A DNA stretch of 64,000 nucleotides from Pseudomonadota bacterium (GCA_029572955.1 JAKPQE010000165.1:1-64000), one strand, 5' to 3'; positions 19,587 through 29,457 are shown, counted from the stretch's first letter. A program made the numbers and translations. Notes: a model not told the origin generated them from the sequence alone.

Positions 19587-21401
19587 ATGGAAGACGATAA
19601 CAAGGCGGCCGAGGCCGAATCCGGCAACAGATATGTCGGCGTCATCTATTTCCACGGCATGGGCAGCCAGCGGCGCTACGAGGAGGTCAGTCGCCTGATC
19701 GAGTCGGTGGACGGCTACCTCGCGGCAAAGAAGGCCGCCGGGGAGTCGCGCGGCTTCCTCGGGGACATCAAGCCGCGGCTCGAGCCGTCGCGCGTCACCG
19801 CGGGCAAGAATGCCACCTACATCGGCGCCGACTATGTGGATGGGTCCGGCGCCAAGCCGGTGAAGGTGCGGTTCCACGAGGTCTATTGGGCGCCGATCAT
19901 GGCGGGCCAGCGCTCCGCCCTCGGCGTCTTCAAATGGATTCTCAAGCGGGCGGTGCGGCCGTTCGGGACACTGCGGGCGCCGTGGCGGGAGCGTCAGCGC
20001 TTGCGGCGGGCGACGCTTGCCGAGATGTTCGAGAGGGAGGCGCCCGAAGACCCGGTTCGGGTCGAGGACTACGACAAGCTCGCGCGGCTCTACGACAGCT
20101 TCGAGGGACTGCAGGCGATCCGCGACTATCCCGAAGGGCATTTCGACCAGTTCGTCGACTTCGTCGAGAAGAGCCGGGCGAGGGACCCGGAGCGGGCCGG
20201 CCGGATGGTGACCCTCGCCAAGGACTGGTTCAGCCGCTACCGGCAGACCGAGCTGCGCAACGCCTTCGTCGTCGGCACCATGGCGCTCGGCATCGCGGTC
20301 GTTGCGGTCGCCGCCATCTGGGCGGCGACGTTCGTCATCGGGCTCCTCGGGCGTCTGGCGGCAGGAACGTCGCTCGCCGGGTTCCTGCCGGAGAACACCC
20401 TGATGGGCGCGCTTTCGGTCGCCCTTGCCGGCGCCAGCGCGGTCGGACTGAAGAGTTTCCTCACCGACTACATGGGTGACGTCGAGGCCTGGGCGACCTA
20501 CGAGGAAACCGACGAGAAGCACGAACTGCGGGCCAAGGTCATCGCGCGCGGCATCGACACGCTGACCCATGTCCTCACGGATCCGAGCTGCAAGCGGGCC
20601 GTGGTCGTCGCCCACAGTCTCGGCACGACGATCGCCCATGACTGCCTGCTGGTGCTCGCCCGAAACAACCGGGCCAGCCATTCCGACGAGTCGAAAGCCC
20701 CGGCGGTGCCGCTGCTCAAGATCGAGCATTTCGTGACGATGGGCAGTCCGATCGACAAGATCGAGTACTTCTTCGAGAGCTACACCTCGTCGTTCCACCG
20801 CTATCGCCGGGTCGTGGAGAATTTGCGCGGCGATATCGACACCATGCCATTCTGCAAGAACCGCAACCACCCGCACGTTCACTGGATCAATTTCTGGGAC
20901 GACGCCGACATCATCGGCGGGCCGCTCCATTCGCCGGCCGGGCGGCATGGTTTCACGCAGCGCGTCGACAACGTCCATGTGGCGAGCCTCGGTTTCCCCA
21001 ATCCCGGCGCCTCGCACTCGGCCTATTTCTTCGACAATGCCGTCGTCGAGAACCTGTTCGAGGTGATCTGCAAGCGGGCCTACAGCTTCCCGACGCTGCC
21101 GCCCAGGGTGGGCAAGGGGCGCGATTTCGCCAGCCAGTTCGTCGGCCCGGCCATCGACGCACCGGGCAAGCGGCTGATCTGGCAGGGAATGGCGCTCACC
21201 GTTCCCTGGTTCGGGGCGCTCGGCCTCCTCGGCTACTGGATCGCGCCGGCGGCGAGCTACTGGTGGGCGGCACCGGCCGGCGTTCCGCTCGCCGTGCTTT
21301 TCGCCGGGTTCCTCGTCAACAAGCGCCAGCCGCAGCGGCGGCCGATCAGTCCGTCGGTCGGATCCGACGATACCGACGCCAGCGAGATGGCGACGACGTG
21401 A
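19587..21401 (+). CDS. Membrane-anchored alpha/beta-hydrolase (lipase-like), unknown substrate
   Basis: A 604-aa protein starting at ATG 19587 after GGAGGGA; the longer track ORF lacks support. IYFHGMGSQ near residue 20 is an oxyanion-loop-like start. The nucleophile elbow AHSLG places Ser at 344. FVTMGSPIDK follows the next strand, WINFWDDADI may supply the acid, and GASHSAYFFDN near residue 475 looks like the catalytic His loop. Hydrophobic helices lie around residues 223-250 and 272-290, inside the fold, and at about 530-575. The catalytic parts are therefore split by a membrane insert. I do not recognise a named family; function unknown. Confidence 0.75.
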   Translation: MEDDNKAAEAESGNRYVGVIYFHGMGSQRRYEEVSRLIESVDGYLAAKKAAGESRGFLGDIKPRLEPSRVTAGKNATYIGADYVDGSGAKPVKVRFHEVYWAPIMAGQRSALGVFKWILKRAVRPFGTLRAPWRERQRLRRATLAEMFEREAPEDPVRVEDYDKLARLYDSFEGLQAIRDYPEGHFDQFVDFVEKSRARDPERAGRMVTLAKDWFSRYRQTELRNAFVVGTMALGIAVVAVAAIWAATFVIGLLGRLAAGTSLAGFLPENTLMGALSVALAGASAVGLKSFLTDYMGDVEAWATYEETDEKHELRAKVIARGIDTLTHVLTDPSCKRAVVVAHSLGTTIAHDCLLVLARNNRASHSDESKAPAVPLLKIEHFVTMGSPIDKIEYFFESYTSSFHRYRRVVENLRGDIDTMPFCKNRNHPHVHWINFWDDADIIGGPLHSPAGRHGFTQRVDNVHVASLGFPNPGASHSAYFFDNAVVENLFEVICKRAYSFPTLPPRVGKGRDFASQFVGPAIDAPGKRLIWQGMALTVPWFGALGLLGYWIAPAASYWWAAPAGVPLAVLFAGFLVNKRQPQRRPISPSVGSDDTDASEMATT

Positions 21402-21463
21402 GCGGCGGGCCGGCGGGGCCTCGTCCGGCCGCCGGCCCGCGCGGACATTTTGCGCAATGCTGC

Positions 21464-21492
21464 TTGACCGGCGGGTGTCGGGTCTCTAGATA
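21464..21492 (+). promoter_or_regulatory. Sigma-70-type promoter before the small membrane gene
   Basis: TTGACC, 17 bases and TAGATA, in a short AT-rich stretch between the hydrolase and the 74-aa gene. It could serve the small gene and crcB-rluC, which follow within 60 bases of each other. Confidence 0.55.
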
Positions 21493-21536
21493 AGCTTCCT
21501 TATATTCGAAATAATGAAAATGTGGATCACCCGCCG

Positions 21537-21761
21537 ATGCAGTGGCTCGACAACATAACCCTCCAGATGGCGATCATTCTCGCCCTCCTGCTCGGTTTCG
21601 CGCCGTTCTTTCCCGAGCCGCACATCGTCGAGAAGGTGCGCATGCTGTTCCAGGGCTCGCTGCGCCGGCCGATCGATATCTTCGATCTTTTCTGGCACAC
21701 CTGGCCGTTCCTCCTGCTTGCCTTGAAGCTCGTGCGGATGCGCCAGCTCGGCCAGTTCTGA
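21537..21761 (+). CDS. Small conserved membrane protein (often labelled RND transporter)
   Basis: A 74-aa protein with two hydrophobic segments: about residues 8-24 (MAIILALLLGFAPFF) and 50-66 (WHTWPFLLLALKL), joined by a basic loop with RRPIDIFDLFW. Similar short proteins are common in alphaproteobacteria and are often named RND transporter in databases, but they are far too short to be one. ATG 21537 is preferred over the GTG at 21522, which the track uses. Function unknown. Confidence 0.7.
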   Translation: MQWLDNITLQMAIILALLLGFAPFFPEPHIVEKVRMLFQGSLRRPIDIFDLFWHTWPFLLLALKLVRMRQLGQF

Positions 21762-21816
21762 GGCGCCGTCATCGGCGGCTTGCGGCCGGGAGCGTTCCGC
21801 GCTAGCAACCTTTCCC

Positions 21817-22197
21817 ATGTATCATCTGGCTCTCGTAGCGGCGGGTGGCGCGGTCGGCGCCAGCCTGCGCCATCTCGTCAACCTCGCGGCGCTCCGCCTG
21901 TTCGGGCCGGGCTATCCCTGGGGCACGCTCGCGGTCAACGTGGTCGGCTCGCTGGCAATGGGGCTCTTCGTGGCGCTGCTCGCCCTCAAGTTCCAGGGCA
22001 ATGCCAGCCTGCGCCTCCTCGTGGCGACCGGCATCTTCGGCGGCTTCACCACCTTTTCGGCGTTCTCGCTCGACGTTGCGGTGATGGTCGAGCGCGGTGA
22101 TATCGCCGCGGCCGCCCTCTACGTCGCGGCCTCGGTCCTGCTGTCGATCGGGGCGCTGTTCATCGGTCTCTGGGTGGTAAGGGCGGCGCTCGCATGA
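21817..22197 (+). CDS. crcB: Fluoride-specific ion channel CrcB/Fluc
   Basis: A 126-aa four-helix membrane protein that exports fluoride as a dual-topology dimer. GGAVGASLRHLV, the WGTLAVNVVGSLAMG helix with the conserved Asn, and TGIFGGFTTFSAFS (the Phe-lined and Na-binding region) are all present. No fluoride riboswitch is visible upstream. It shares ATGA with rluC. Confidence 0.96.
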   Translation: MYHLALVAAGGAVGASLRHLVNLAALRLFGPGYPWGTLAVNVVGSLAMGLFVALLALKFQGNASLRLLVATGIFGGFTTFSAFSLDVAVMVERGDIAAAALYVAASVLLSIGALFIGLWVVRAALA

Positions 22198-23198
22198 CGC
22201 AGGTCTCGACCGAAACGGTCAAGGACGACGAGGACGGGCTGCGGCTCGACCGCTGGTTCAAGCTGCGCTATCCGGCGCTCGGCTTCGGCCATCTGCAGAA
22301 GATCCTGCGCACCGGGCAGGTGCGGGTCGACGGCAAGCGGGCCAAGGCCAATGCGCGCCTCGAGGCCGGCCAGACCGTGCGCGTGCCGCCGCTCCCCGAG
22401 GTGCCGGAGGGCGACCGGCCGGCGCCGAAGCGCCGCGTCTCGGCCGAGGATGCCGCCTTCGTGCGCTCGCTCGTGCTGCACGAGGACCGCGATCTCTTCG
22501 TTCTCAACAAGCCGTTCGGCCTTGCCGTCCAGGGCGGGTCGAAGACCGTGCGCCATCTCGACGGCATGCTCGATGCGCTGGCCGGGCCCGACGGCGAGCG
22601 GCCGCGCCTCGTTCACCGGCTCGACCGCGACACCTCGGGCGTGCTCGTGCTCGCGAGGACCCGGCAGGCGGCCTCGCAGCTCGGCAAGGTGTTCCGCTCG
22701 CGCTCGGCCCGCAAGATCTACTGGGCGGTGCTGCACGGCGTGCCGAAGCCGGCGCAGGGCAAGATCACCGCGGCGCTCGCCAAGGTCGCGGCCGCCGATG
22801 GCGAGAAGGTCGTCCCGGTCGATCCGAACGACGAAGAGGCGATGCGCGCCGTCACCTATTATTCGGTGATCGAAAAGGCCGGGCAGAAATTCGCCTGGGT
22901 GTCGCTGAAGCCGGTCACCGGACGCACGCACCAGCTGCGCGCCCACACGGCGCTGATCGGCCATCCGATCGTCGGCGACCCGAAATACGGGCTCGAGGAA
23001 ATCGCCAAGGAAGGCCGCGAACTCGGCGGCATCGAGAACAAGCTGCACCTGATGGCGCGCCGGCTGGTCATCCCGCATCCGCGCGGCGGCACGCTCGACA
23101 TCACGGCGCCGCTGCCCGAGCATATGCGCCGCTCGTTCGACAAGCTCGGCTTCGACACCTCGGCCTACGACATGCTCGCCGAGGCCGACGTCGACTAG
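22194..23198 (+). CDS. rluC: 23S rRNA pseudouridine synthase, RluC type
   Basis: A 334-aa enzyme that in E. coli modifies 23S U955, U2504 and U2580. An S4 RNA-binding domain covers about residues 15-65. The catalytic Asp is in HRLDRDTSGVLVLAR near residue 145, followed by GRTHQLRAHTALIGHPIVGD. It starts in the last codons of crcB. Its stop TAG shares the palindrome CTAG with the stop of the convergent radical SAM gene. RluC versus RluD cannot be fully separated, but the S4 layout and context favour RluC. Confidence 0.92.
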   Translation: MTQVSTETVKDDEDGLRLDRWFKLRYPALGFGHLQKILRTGQVRVDGKRAKANARLEAGQTVRVPPLPEVPEGDRPAPKRRVSAEDAAFVRSLVLHEDRDLFVLNKPFGLAVQGGSKTVRHLDGMLDALAGPDGERPRLVHRLDRDTSGVLVLARTRQAASQLGKVFRSRSARKIYWAVLHGVPKPAQGKITAALAKVAAADGEKVVPVDPNDEEAMRAVTYYSVIEKAGQKFAWVSLKPVTGRTHQLRAHTALIGHPIVGDPKYGLEEIAKEGRELGGIENKLHLMARRLVIPHPRGGTLDITAPLPEHMRRSFDKLGFDTSAYDMLAEADVD

Positions 23199-24802
23199 CT
23201 GGCCGCCGCCGGGATCTGCGCGCGCGGATCGCCATGGGCGTCGAGCGACGCGATCTCGCGGTCGAGATGGTCGATGACGTATCTCGAGAACGGCGCGAGG
23301 TGGAAATAGAAGACCATCTGGCTGACGACCTGCTTCACCGCTGCCGGATTGCGCACCAGGCATTCGACGAGCGTGCGCAGGTACGGCCAGCGAGCCTCGG
23401 GATAGCGCGCCACCAGCCACCAGAGCATGCGCAGGACCGTCATGGCATCGCGTCGGAAGGTGCGCGGCTGGAATTTGGTCGGCAGCTTCGGCCGGCGCAA
23501 CCGCAGCATCAGGTTGCGATTGCGGTCGAAGAAGGCTTGGGTGCCGTAGATGCGGGCAAGGACGTTCCGGTAATCGGTGAGGATGTCGCGCCGTGGCCTC
23601 ACGGTCGTGAAATTGAGCCCGGCCGTGCATTGGTCGCCGCCGAGTTCGCCGATCGCACCAAGGTCGATGCCGGGGTCGAGGCGACCTTCGCGGATGAGGC
23701 GGCGGGTCAGCTGCGTCTCGGGCAGGGCGGTCAGCAGCCCGACCATCGCGCAGGGGATGTCGTTTTCCTCGATGCAGTCGACTAGGCCGTCGGCCACCGC
23801 GCCCTTTTCCGTATCGAAGCCGATGATGAAGCCGGCCGCGATCATGATGCCGGCGTCGTAGATTCGCTCGACGCTCTCGGCGAGGGCGCGGCGCACATTC
23901 TGCTTCTTGCTGGTCGACACGAGCGTTTCGGGGTCCGGACTCTCGATGCCGACGAAAACAGTGCCAAAATTGGCCTTGGCGAGGAGCTTCAGCAACTCCT
24001 CGTCGTCGGCGAGGTTGATCGAGGCCTCGGTCGCGAAGTCGATCGGGTAGCCGCGCTCTTCGAGCCAGGAGATCAAATGCGGCAGGAAGGCCTTCACCGC
24101 CTTCTTGTTGCCGATGAGATTGTCATCGACGAAGTAGACCGTGCCACGGAAGCCAGTGGCGATGAGGGCGTCGAGTTCGGCCAGCATCTGCTCGGATGCC
24201 TTGGTGCGCGGCACGCGGCCGTAAAGCTCGATGATGTCGCAGAATTCGCAGGTGAACGGACAGCCGCGCGAAAACTGTACACCGAGCGAAAGATAGGCCT
24301 CGATCTTCAGGAGGTCGAAACGCGGCACCGGGCTCGCGGTGATGTCGGTCTGGTAGCGCGGCGCCTCGAAGGTTCCGGTTCGCTCGCCGCGCTGCCATGC
24401 GGCGACGAGGTCGGCGATTGTCGTCTCGGCCTCGCCGAGAATGCGAAATGCGGCATGGGCGTAGGCATCGGGGCTCGAGGTCACGTCCGGTCCGCCGACC
24501 ACCACCGGCTTGCCGCGCGCCTTGGCGAGCTCGACAATGCGCTTGGTATCCGGCCGCTGCGGGATCATGCCGCCGGTAAAGACGAGGTCGGCCCAGTCGA
24601 GATCCGTATCGGTCAGGGGTTCGATGTTCCGGTCGACGAGGCGGATTTCCCAGTCCGGCGGAAACAGCGCGGCGATGGTGATGAGACCGAGTGGCGGCAG
24701 CGAGGCTTTCGAGCCGGTGACCTCGCATACCTTGCGGAAGTCCCAGAACGAAGGCGCGTCGAAATTGGGGTAGACGAGGAGAATCCGGGTCATGGTGCTC
24801 AT
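23195..24802 (-). CDS. B12-binding-domain radical SAM protein
   Basis: A 535-aa protein. Residues about 5-135 form a Rossmann-like B12-binding-type domain (RILLVYPNFDAPSFW, GKPVVVGGPDVTSSPDAY), but the DxHxxG cobalamin motif is not obvious. The radical SAM cluster motif RGCPFTCEFCDI is near residue 190. A C-terminal helical region of about 150 residues follows (DUF4070-like). The layout resembles the hopanoid methylases HpnP/HpnR and related P-methylase-like enzymes. No hopanoid genes are nearby, so the substrate is unknown. Its stop overlaps that of rluC. Confidence 0.85.
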   Translation of the reverse strand: MSTMTRILLVYPNFDAPSFWDFRKVCEVTGSKASLPPLGLITIAALFPPDWEIRLVDRNIEPLTDTDLDWADLVFTGGMIPQRPDTKRIVELAKARGKPVVVGGPDVTSSPDAYAHAAFRILGEAETTIADLVAAWQRGERTGTFEAPRYQTDITASPVPRFDLLKIEAYLSLGVQFSRGCPFTCEFCDIIELYGRVPRTKASEQMLAELDALIATGFRGTVYFVDDNLIGNKKAVKAFLPHLISWLEERGYPIDFATEASINLADDEELLKLLAKANFGTVFVGIESPDPETLVSTSKKQNVRRALAESVERIYDAGIMIAAGFIIGFDTEKGAVADGLVDCIEENDIPCAMVGLLTALPETQLTRRLIREGRLDPGIDLGAIGELGGDQCTAGLNFTTVRPRRDILTDYRNVLARIYGTQAFFDRNRNLMLRLRRPKLPTKFQPRTFRRDAMTVLRMLWWLVARYPEARWPYLRTLVECLVRNPAAVKQVVSQMVFYFHLAPFSRYVIDHLDREIASLDAHGDPRAQIPAAAS

Positions 24803-25151
24803 GATCGTTCGCTGCCTTGCGGTCTTTCCGGTTCTCTGCCGGAATGATGTCGACCGCCCTTCGAGGGCGCTGCCGGTCGCGTGATATTACACGCGGACCG
24901 GGCGGAACGGCCAAGAAAATCCGCCGGAGAAACCGACGTCCTTCGAGGTCCGTTGGAACGGATGAGGCAGATTGCGCGTCGCGACGGTCGGGCAACAACG
25001 GCGACCGTCGGCGCGGGCGATCAGCGACCCGATCGCGGAGGATGGTCTCGATTGCGAGGGGGCATGTCGACCTGACCGGGCAGGCCGTCGTCACGGGGTT
25101 GCCGATCGGCCGCCCCGGAGCTTCCCCGTTCGCGAGGCCGAGCCCGAAGCC
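24803..25151. other. 349-base gap upstream of the radical SAM gene
   Basis: No gene is supported on either strand; the track ORFs here lack homology and normal start sites. On the minus strand TTGGCC (24909-24914), 17 bases and TGTAAT (24886-24891) is a weak promoter candidate for the radical SAM gene. No riboswitch or clear terminator is seen. Confidence 0.5.
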
Positions 25152-25322
25152 TCAGCGCTCCGAGGAGGTGTCGCCGAAGCCGCGGCGGCCTTCGGTGTCC
25201 TCGACATTGCCGGTCCACAGGACGCGGAGCATGAGGAGGGCGATGGCGATCATGGGCAGGAAGCCGAGCCAGAGGTCCTGCTGCTTCATGAAGTCGATGA
25301 CGACGTTGGTGAGCTCGTTCAT
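25152..25322 (-). CDS. Small single-pass membrane protein, hypothetical
   Basis: A 56-aa protein if started at ATG 25322 (MNELTNVVIDFMKQQ). Residues about 18-36 (LWLGFLPMIAIALLMLRVLW) are one membrane helix; the tail is charged. The track version begins 28 residues earlier in a poor leader. The ribosome-binding site is weak. Regular codon use argues for a real gene, but no homologue is recalled. Confidence 0.45.
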   Translation of the reverse strand: MNELTNVVIDFMKQQDLWLGFLPMIAIALLMLRVLWTGNVEDTEGRRGFGDTSSER

Positions 25323-25542
25323 GTCGATTCCAGTCTTGTTTTTGGCCGATATCAAATCGGCGATCGGGTCCTGCCGCGTCCCTGGCGGCTGCAAGGCTTC
25401 GGGCACCCGACGGTGCGACGATGCCTGACGATGTTCGAGATTGGGGGGCGGTCCTGGCTATCGGGCAAGGCGGAGCCTCGCCGCACCGGACCGGGCGGGT
25501 TGCCGCGGTGAATGATGGCCTTTTGTGGCGATTGTTTGACCG

Positions 25543-26898
25543 CTAGCGCCGGCCGGCCGGCCGATAGCCGCCGCCCGCCGGCTTGTAGCCGATCGAGGCG
25601 GTCAGGTCGTAGTCGTCGGCGCCGGTGATCCGCGCCTTGACGATGTCGCCGACCTCGAGGGCCGTCTCGCCGGGCAGGCGGACGGTGCCGTCGATCTCGG
25701 GCGCGTCCCATCTGGTGCGCCCGGTCGCGCCGGCAGCGTCGACGGCGTCGATGATGACGTCGAGGGTGCGGCCGACCTTGGCCTTCTGCTTTGCCCGGCT
25801 GATTGCCTGCTGGCGGGCCATGAAGCGGTGCCAACGCTCCTTCTTGACCTCGGGCGGCACGGTGGGGCCGAGCGCGTTGGCCGGGGCGCCCTCGACGGCC
25901 TCGTATTCGAAGCAGCCGACGCGGTCGAGGCGGGCCTCGCCGAGCCAGTCGAGGAGGTATTCGAAGTCCTCCTCGGTCTCGCCCGGGAAGCCGACGATGA
26001 AGGTCGAGCGGATCGCAAGGTCGGGAGCGATCTCGCGCCAGGCGCGGATGCGGTCGAGCACCTTTTCGTCGTCGGCCGGGCGGCGCATGGCCTTCAGGAC
26101 GCGCGGGCTGGCATGCTGGAACGGGATGTCGAGATAGGGCAGCACCTTGCCCTCGGCCATCAGCGGCAGGACGGCGTCGACATGGGGGTAGGGGTAGACG
26201 TAGTGCAGCCGCACCCAGGCGCCGAAGGTCGAGAGCTCGCGGGCGAGGTCGAGGAAGCGGGCATTGACCTCGCGGCCGCGGAAGGTCGTCGGCGCATAGC
26301 GGATATCGCGGCCATAGGCGCTGGTATCCTGGCTGATGACGAGGAGTTCCTTGACGCCGGCGCGCACCAGCGCCTCGGCCTCGGCGAGGACCTTGGCCGC
26401 CGGGCGGCTGGCGAGGGGGCCGCGCAGCGCCGGGATGATGCAGAACGAACAGGTGTTGGAGCAGCCCTCGGATATCTTCAGATAGGCGTAGTGGCGCGGC
26501 GTCAGGTGCAGCCCTTCCGGCGGCACGAGGTCGACGAAGGGGTCGTGCGCCGGCGGCACGGCCTCGTGCACGGCGGCGATCACCTCCTCGTACTGGTGCG
26601 GGCCGGTGACGGCGAGGACGTCCGGGTGGGCGGCGTGGATGCGCTCGGCCTCGTGGCCCATGCAGCCGGTGACGACGACGCGGCCGTTTTTCTCGATCGC
26701 CTCGCCGATCGCGGCGAGCGACTCTTCCCTGGCGGAATCGAGGAAGCCGCAGGTGTTGACGATGACGACGTCGGCGCCCTCGTAGCTCTTGGAAATGCGG
26801 TAGCCCTCGGCGCCGAGGCGGGTCAGGATCCGCTCGGAATCGACGAGGGCTTTGGGGCAGCCGAGGCTGACGATGCCGACGGTGGGAGTGTCCTTCAA
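25543..26898 (-). CDS. rimO: Ribosomal protein S12 methylthiotransferase RimO
   Basis: RimO (451 aa) adds a methylthio group to Asp89 of S12 using two Fe-S clusters. The auxiliary-cluster cysteines are in [23 protein letters not shown] and [10 protein letters not shown]; the radical SAM motif is [13 protein letters not shown]; a TRAM domain ends the protein. The track start at 27078 overlaps pccA and adds 60 residues foreign to the family. TTG 26898 ([16 protein letters not shown]) gives the usual length; a GAAGGA is present upstream. Confidence 0.94.
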   Translation of the reverse strand: MKDTPTVGIVSLGCPKALVDSERILTRLGAEGYRISKSYEGADVVIVNTCGFLDSAREESLAAIGEAIEKNGRVVVTGCMGHEAERIHAAHPDVLAVTGPHQYEEVIAAVHEAVPPAHDPFVDLVPPEGLHLTPRHYAYLKISEGCSNTCSFCIIPALRGPLASRPAAKVLAEAEALVRAGVKELLVISQDTSAYGRDIRYAPTTFRGREVNARFLDLARELSTFGAWVRLHYVYPYPHVDAVLPLMAEGKVLPYLDIPFQHASPRVLKAMRRPADDEKVLDRIRAWREIAPDLAIRSTFIVGFPGETEEDFEYLLDWLGEARLDRVGCFEYEAVEGAPANALGPTVPPEVKKERWHRFMARQQAISRAKQKAKVGRTLDVIIDAVDAAGATGRTRWDAPEIDGTVRLPGETALEVGDIVKARITGADDYDLTASIGYKPAGGGYRPAGRR

Positions 26899-27010
26899 GG
26901 CGTCTCTCGTTCCTTCAGGGCGCGGCCGGGACGCGGGGTGGCCGATCGGTTTCGTGGCGGATCTCGCGCCGACATAGACCAATGAAGCGTCGTTTGGTCC
27001 AACGGCGACG

Positions 27011-27037
27011 TTTACCGCATAGCGAAGGGCGTATAAA
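27011..27037 (+). promoter_or_regulatory. Candidate promoter for pccA
   Basis: TTTACC, a 15-base spacer and TATAAA in the gap between divergent rimO and pccA. The spacer is short for sigma-70. The -10-like box lies 44 bases before the TTG start. Confidence 0.4.
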
Positions 27038-27080
27038 AAGCCAAAGGAAACATCGATACGACTTCCAGGCGGGGGCAAGA

Positions 27081-29096
27081 TTGTTCAAGAAAATTCTCAT
27101 CGCCAATCGCGGCGAGATCGCCTGTCGCGTCATCAAGACCGCGAAGAAGATGGGCATCAAGACGGTCGCCGTCTATTCGGATGCCGACAAGGACGCCGTG
27201 CATGTCGACATGGCTGACGAGGCCGTCCATATCGGCCCGCCGCCGGCGGCGCAGTCCTATCTGATCATCGAGCGCATCATCGACGCCTGCAAGGCGACCG
27301 GCGCCGAGGCGGTCCATCCGGGCTACGGCTTCCTGTCCGAGAACGCCAAGTTCGCGCAGCGCCTCGCCGACGAGAAGATCGCCTTCATCGGTCCGAACAT
27401 CCGCGCCATCGAGGCGATGGGCGACAAGATCGAATCGAAGAAGTTCGCCAACGCCGCCAGGGTCAACACGGTGCCGGGCCATCTCGGCGTCATCGAGACG
27501 CCGGACGAAGCGGTGAAGATCGCCGACGAGATCGGCTATCCGGTGATGATCAAGGCCTCGGCGGGCGGCGGCGGCAAGGGCATGCGCATCGCCTGGAACC
27601 CCGAGGAGACCCGCGACGGTTTCGACCGCGCCCGCTCCGAGGCGCGCTCCTCGTTCGGCGACGACCGCGTGTTCATCGAGAAGTTCATCGTCGAGCCGCG
27701 CCACATCGAGATCCAGGTGCTGGGCGACAAGCACGGCAACGCGATCTGGGTCAACGAGCGCGAATGCTCGATCCAGCGCCGCAACCAGAAGGTCATCGAG
27801 GAGGCGCCGTCGCCGTTCCTCGATCCCGAGACGCGCCGGGCGATGGGCGAGCAGGCGGTGGCGCTGGCCAAGGCCGTCGACTACGAGAGCGCCGGCACGG
27901 TCGAGTTCATCGTCGACAAGGACAAGAACTTCTACTTCCTCGAGATGAACACCCGCCTGCAGGTGGAGCATCCGGTCACCGAGCTGATCACCGGCATCGA
28001 CCTCGTCGAGCAGATGATCCGCGTCGCCGCCGGCGAGAAGCTGGCGATCCATCAGGCGGGGGTCGGCATCGATGGCTGGGCGATCGAGAGCCGCATCTAT
28101 GCCGAGGATCCGTTCCGAAACTTCCTGCCCTCGACCGGCCGCCTCGTGCGCTACCGGCCGCCGCAGGAGGGGCGCCATCACGGCTACACGGTGCGCAACG
28201 ACACCGGCGTGACCGAGGGTTCGGAGATCTCGATCTACTACGACCCGATGATCGCCAAGCTCTGCGTCCACGCGGCGACCCGCGAGGCGGCGATCGACGG
28301 CATGTCGGAAGCGCTCGATGCCTTCTACATCGACGGCATCCAGCACAACATTCCGTTCCTGTCCGACCTGATGCGCCACCCGCGCTGGCGCGAAGGGCGG
28401 CTGTCGACCGGCTTCATCGCCGAGGAGTATCCGGAGGGTTTCCACGGCGGGCATCTCCATGCCGACGCCGAGCGGCTGCTGGCCGCCGTCGCCCTGTCGA
28501 TCGATCTCACCTACCGCTTCCGACTCGACAACAGCGGCGAGCGGCAGTTCGGCGCGCCGCGCGATCCGCGTTCGGAATGGGTGGTGCGCCTCGGCGCGCA
28601 CGAGGTCGTGGTGCGCACGCCGTCCGGCTTCCTGCCGGCGCCGATCGAACTCGACGTCGCCTTCGGCGACGATCCGGAGATCGTCTCGGTCCGGTCCGAC
28701 TGGACGCCCGGCGAGGTCATGTGGTCGGGCTCGGTCGGCGAGGACCGGCTGACGGTGCAGGTGCGTCCGGCGCTCAACGGCTACCGGCTGACCTGGCAGG
28801 GCATCACGGTGACGGCGATCGTGCTGACGCCGCGCCAGGCCGAGCTCGCCCGGCTGATGCCGGAGAAGCTGCCGCCCGATACCTCCAAGATGCTGCTCTG
28901 CCCGATGCCGGGCCTCGTCGTCTCGATCAATGTCGAGGAAGGCCAGGAGGTGAAGGCGGGCGAGGTGCTGGCGATCGTCGAGGCGATGAAGATGGAGAAC
29001 GTGCTCCGGGCCGAGCGCGATCTCGTCGTCTCCGCCATCAAGGCCAAGGCCGGCGACAGCCTCGCCGTCGACGCGGTGATCATGGAATTCGAATGA
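27081..29096 (+). CDS. pccA: Propionyl/acetyl-CoA carboxylase biotin-carrying alpha subunit
   Basis: A 671-aa acyl-CoA carboxylase subunit: biotin carboxylase plus biotin carrier. TTG 27081 follows AGGCGGGGG and gives [20 protein letters not shown], the family start; the track start at 26982 is upstream in another context. The ATP-grasp Gly-rich loop [14 protein letters not shown] is near residue 160; [13 protein letters not shown] is the catalytic region. A middle BT-type domain follows and the biotinyl Lys is K637 in EAMKMENV. PccA-type length and BT domain favour propionyl-CoA over acetyl-CoA. The beta subunit is not in the window. Confidence 0.94.
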   Translation: MFKKILIANRGEIACRVIKTAKKMGIKTVAVYSDADKDAVHVDMADEAVHIGPPPAAQSYLIIERIIDACKATGAEAVHPGYGFLSENAKFAQRLADEKIAFIGPNIRAIEAMGDKIESKKFANAARVNTVPGHLGVIETPDEAVKIADEIGYPVMIKASAGGGGKGMRIAWNPEETRDGFDRARSEARSSFGDDRVFIEKFIVEPRHIEIQVLGDKHGNAIWVNERECSIQRRNQKVIEEAPSPFLDPETRRAMGEQAVALAKAVDYESAGTVEFIVDKDKNFYFLEMNTRLQVEHPVTELITGIDLVEQMIRVAAGEKLAIHQAGVGIDGWAIESRIYAEDPFRNFLPSTGRLVRYRPPQEGRHHGYTVRNDTGVTEGSEISIYYDPMIAKLCVHAATREAAIDGMSEALDAFYIDGIQHNIPFLSDLMRHPRWREGRLSTGFIAEEYPEGFHGGHLHADAERLLAAVALSIDLTYRFRLDNSGERQFGAPRDPRSEWVVRLGAHEVVVRTPSGFLPAPIELDVAFGDDPEIVSVRSDWTPGEVMWSGSVGEDRLTVQVRPALNGYRLTWQGITVTAIVLTPRQAELARLMPEKLPPDTSKMLLCPMPGLVVSINVEEGQEVKAGEVLAIVEAMKMENVLRAERDLVVSAIKAKAGDSLAVDAVIMEFE

Positions 29097-29178
29097 TCCG
29101 CGCCCGAGGCTTGAGTTATCGCGCCCCGCGTCGCCAGGATGCGGGGCGTTTCGTTTGTGGGGAAGGCTTGGTGGGGCG

Positions 29179-29457
29179 ATGGGCGTCGAGACGGTGCGGG
29201 TCGAGATCGTCGGGCGGGTGCAGGGCGTCGGCTACCGGGCCTGGACGCACCGGACGGCCGCCAGGATGGGCCTTGCCGGCTTCGTGCGCAACCGGCGCGA
29301 CGGCACGGTCGAGGCGGTGTTCCAGGGGCCGGCCGAGACGGTTGCCGCGATGATCGCGGCGTGCCGCTCGGGGCCGGGCCTGTCGCGGGTCGTCGACGTC
29401 CGCGTCGTGCCGCACGAGGGCAGCTATAGCGGCTTCGTCGTCATGGCGACGATGTAG
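29179..29457 (+). CDS. acyP: Acylphosphatase
   Basis: A 92-aa enzyme that hydrolyses acylphosphates. ATG 29179 gives the standard length; the track ORF is eight residues longer. The catalytic Arg is in GRVQGVGYRAW and the Asn in GFVRNRRDGTVEA. GGTGGGG lies upstream. It is convergent with lipB, four bases apart. Confidence 0.93.
   Translation: MGVETVRVEIVGRVQGVGYRAWTHRTAARMGLAGFVRNRRDGTVEAVFQGPAETVAAMIAACRSGPGLSRVVDVRVVPHEGSYSGFVVMATM

Noticed and set aside
21762-21816. Possible fluoride riboswitch before crcB
   Set aside because: The gap is too short and lacks the conserved pseudoknot sequences.
24817-25511. Plus-strand ORFs of 203 and 179 aa upstream of the radical SAM gene
   Set aside because: Arg/Ser-rich translations with no recognisable domain and no ribosome-binding site; they overlap the small minus-strand membrane gene.
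26899-27078. N-terminal extension of rimO in the ORF track
   Set aside because: It would reach to the pccA start on the other strand and adds 60 residues without homology; TTG 26898 gives the family length.
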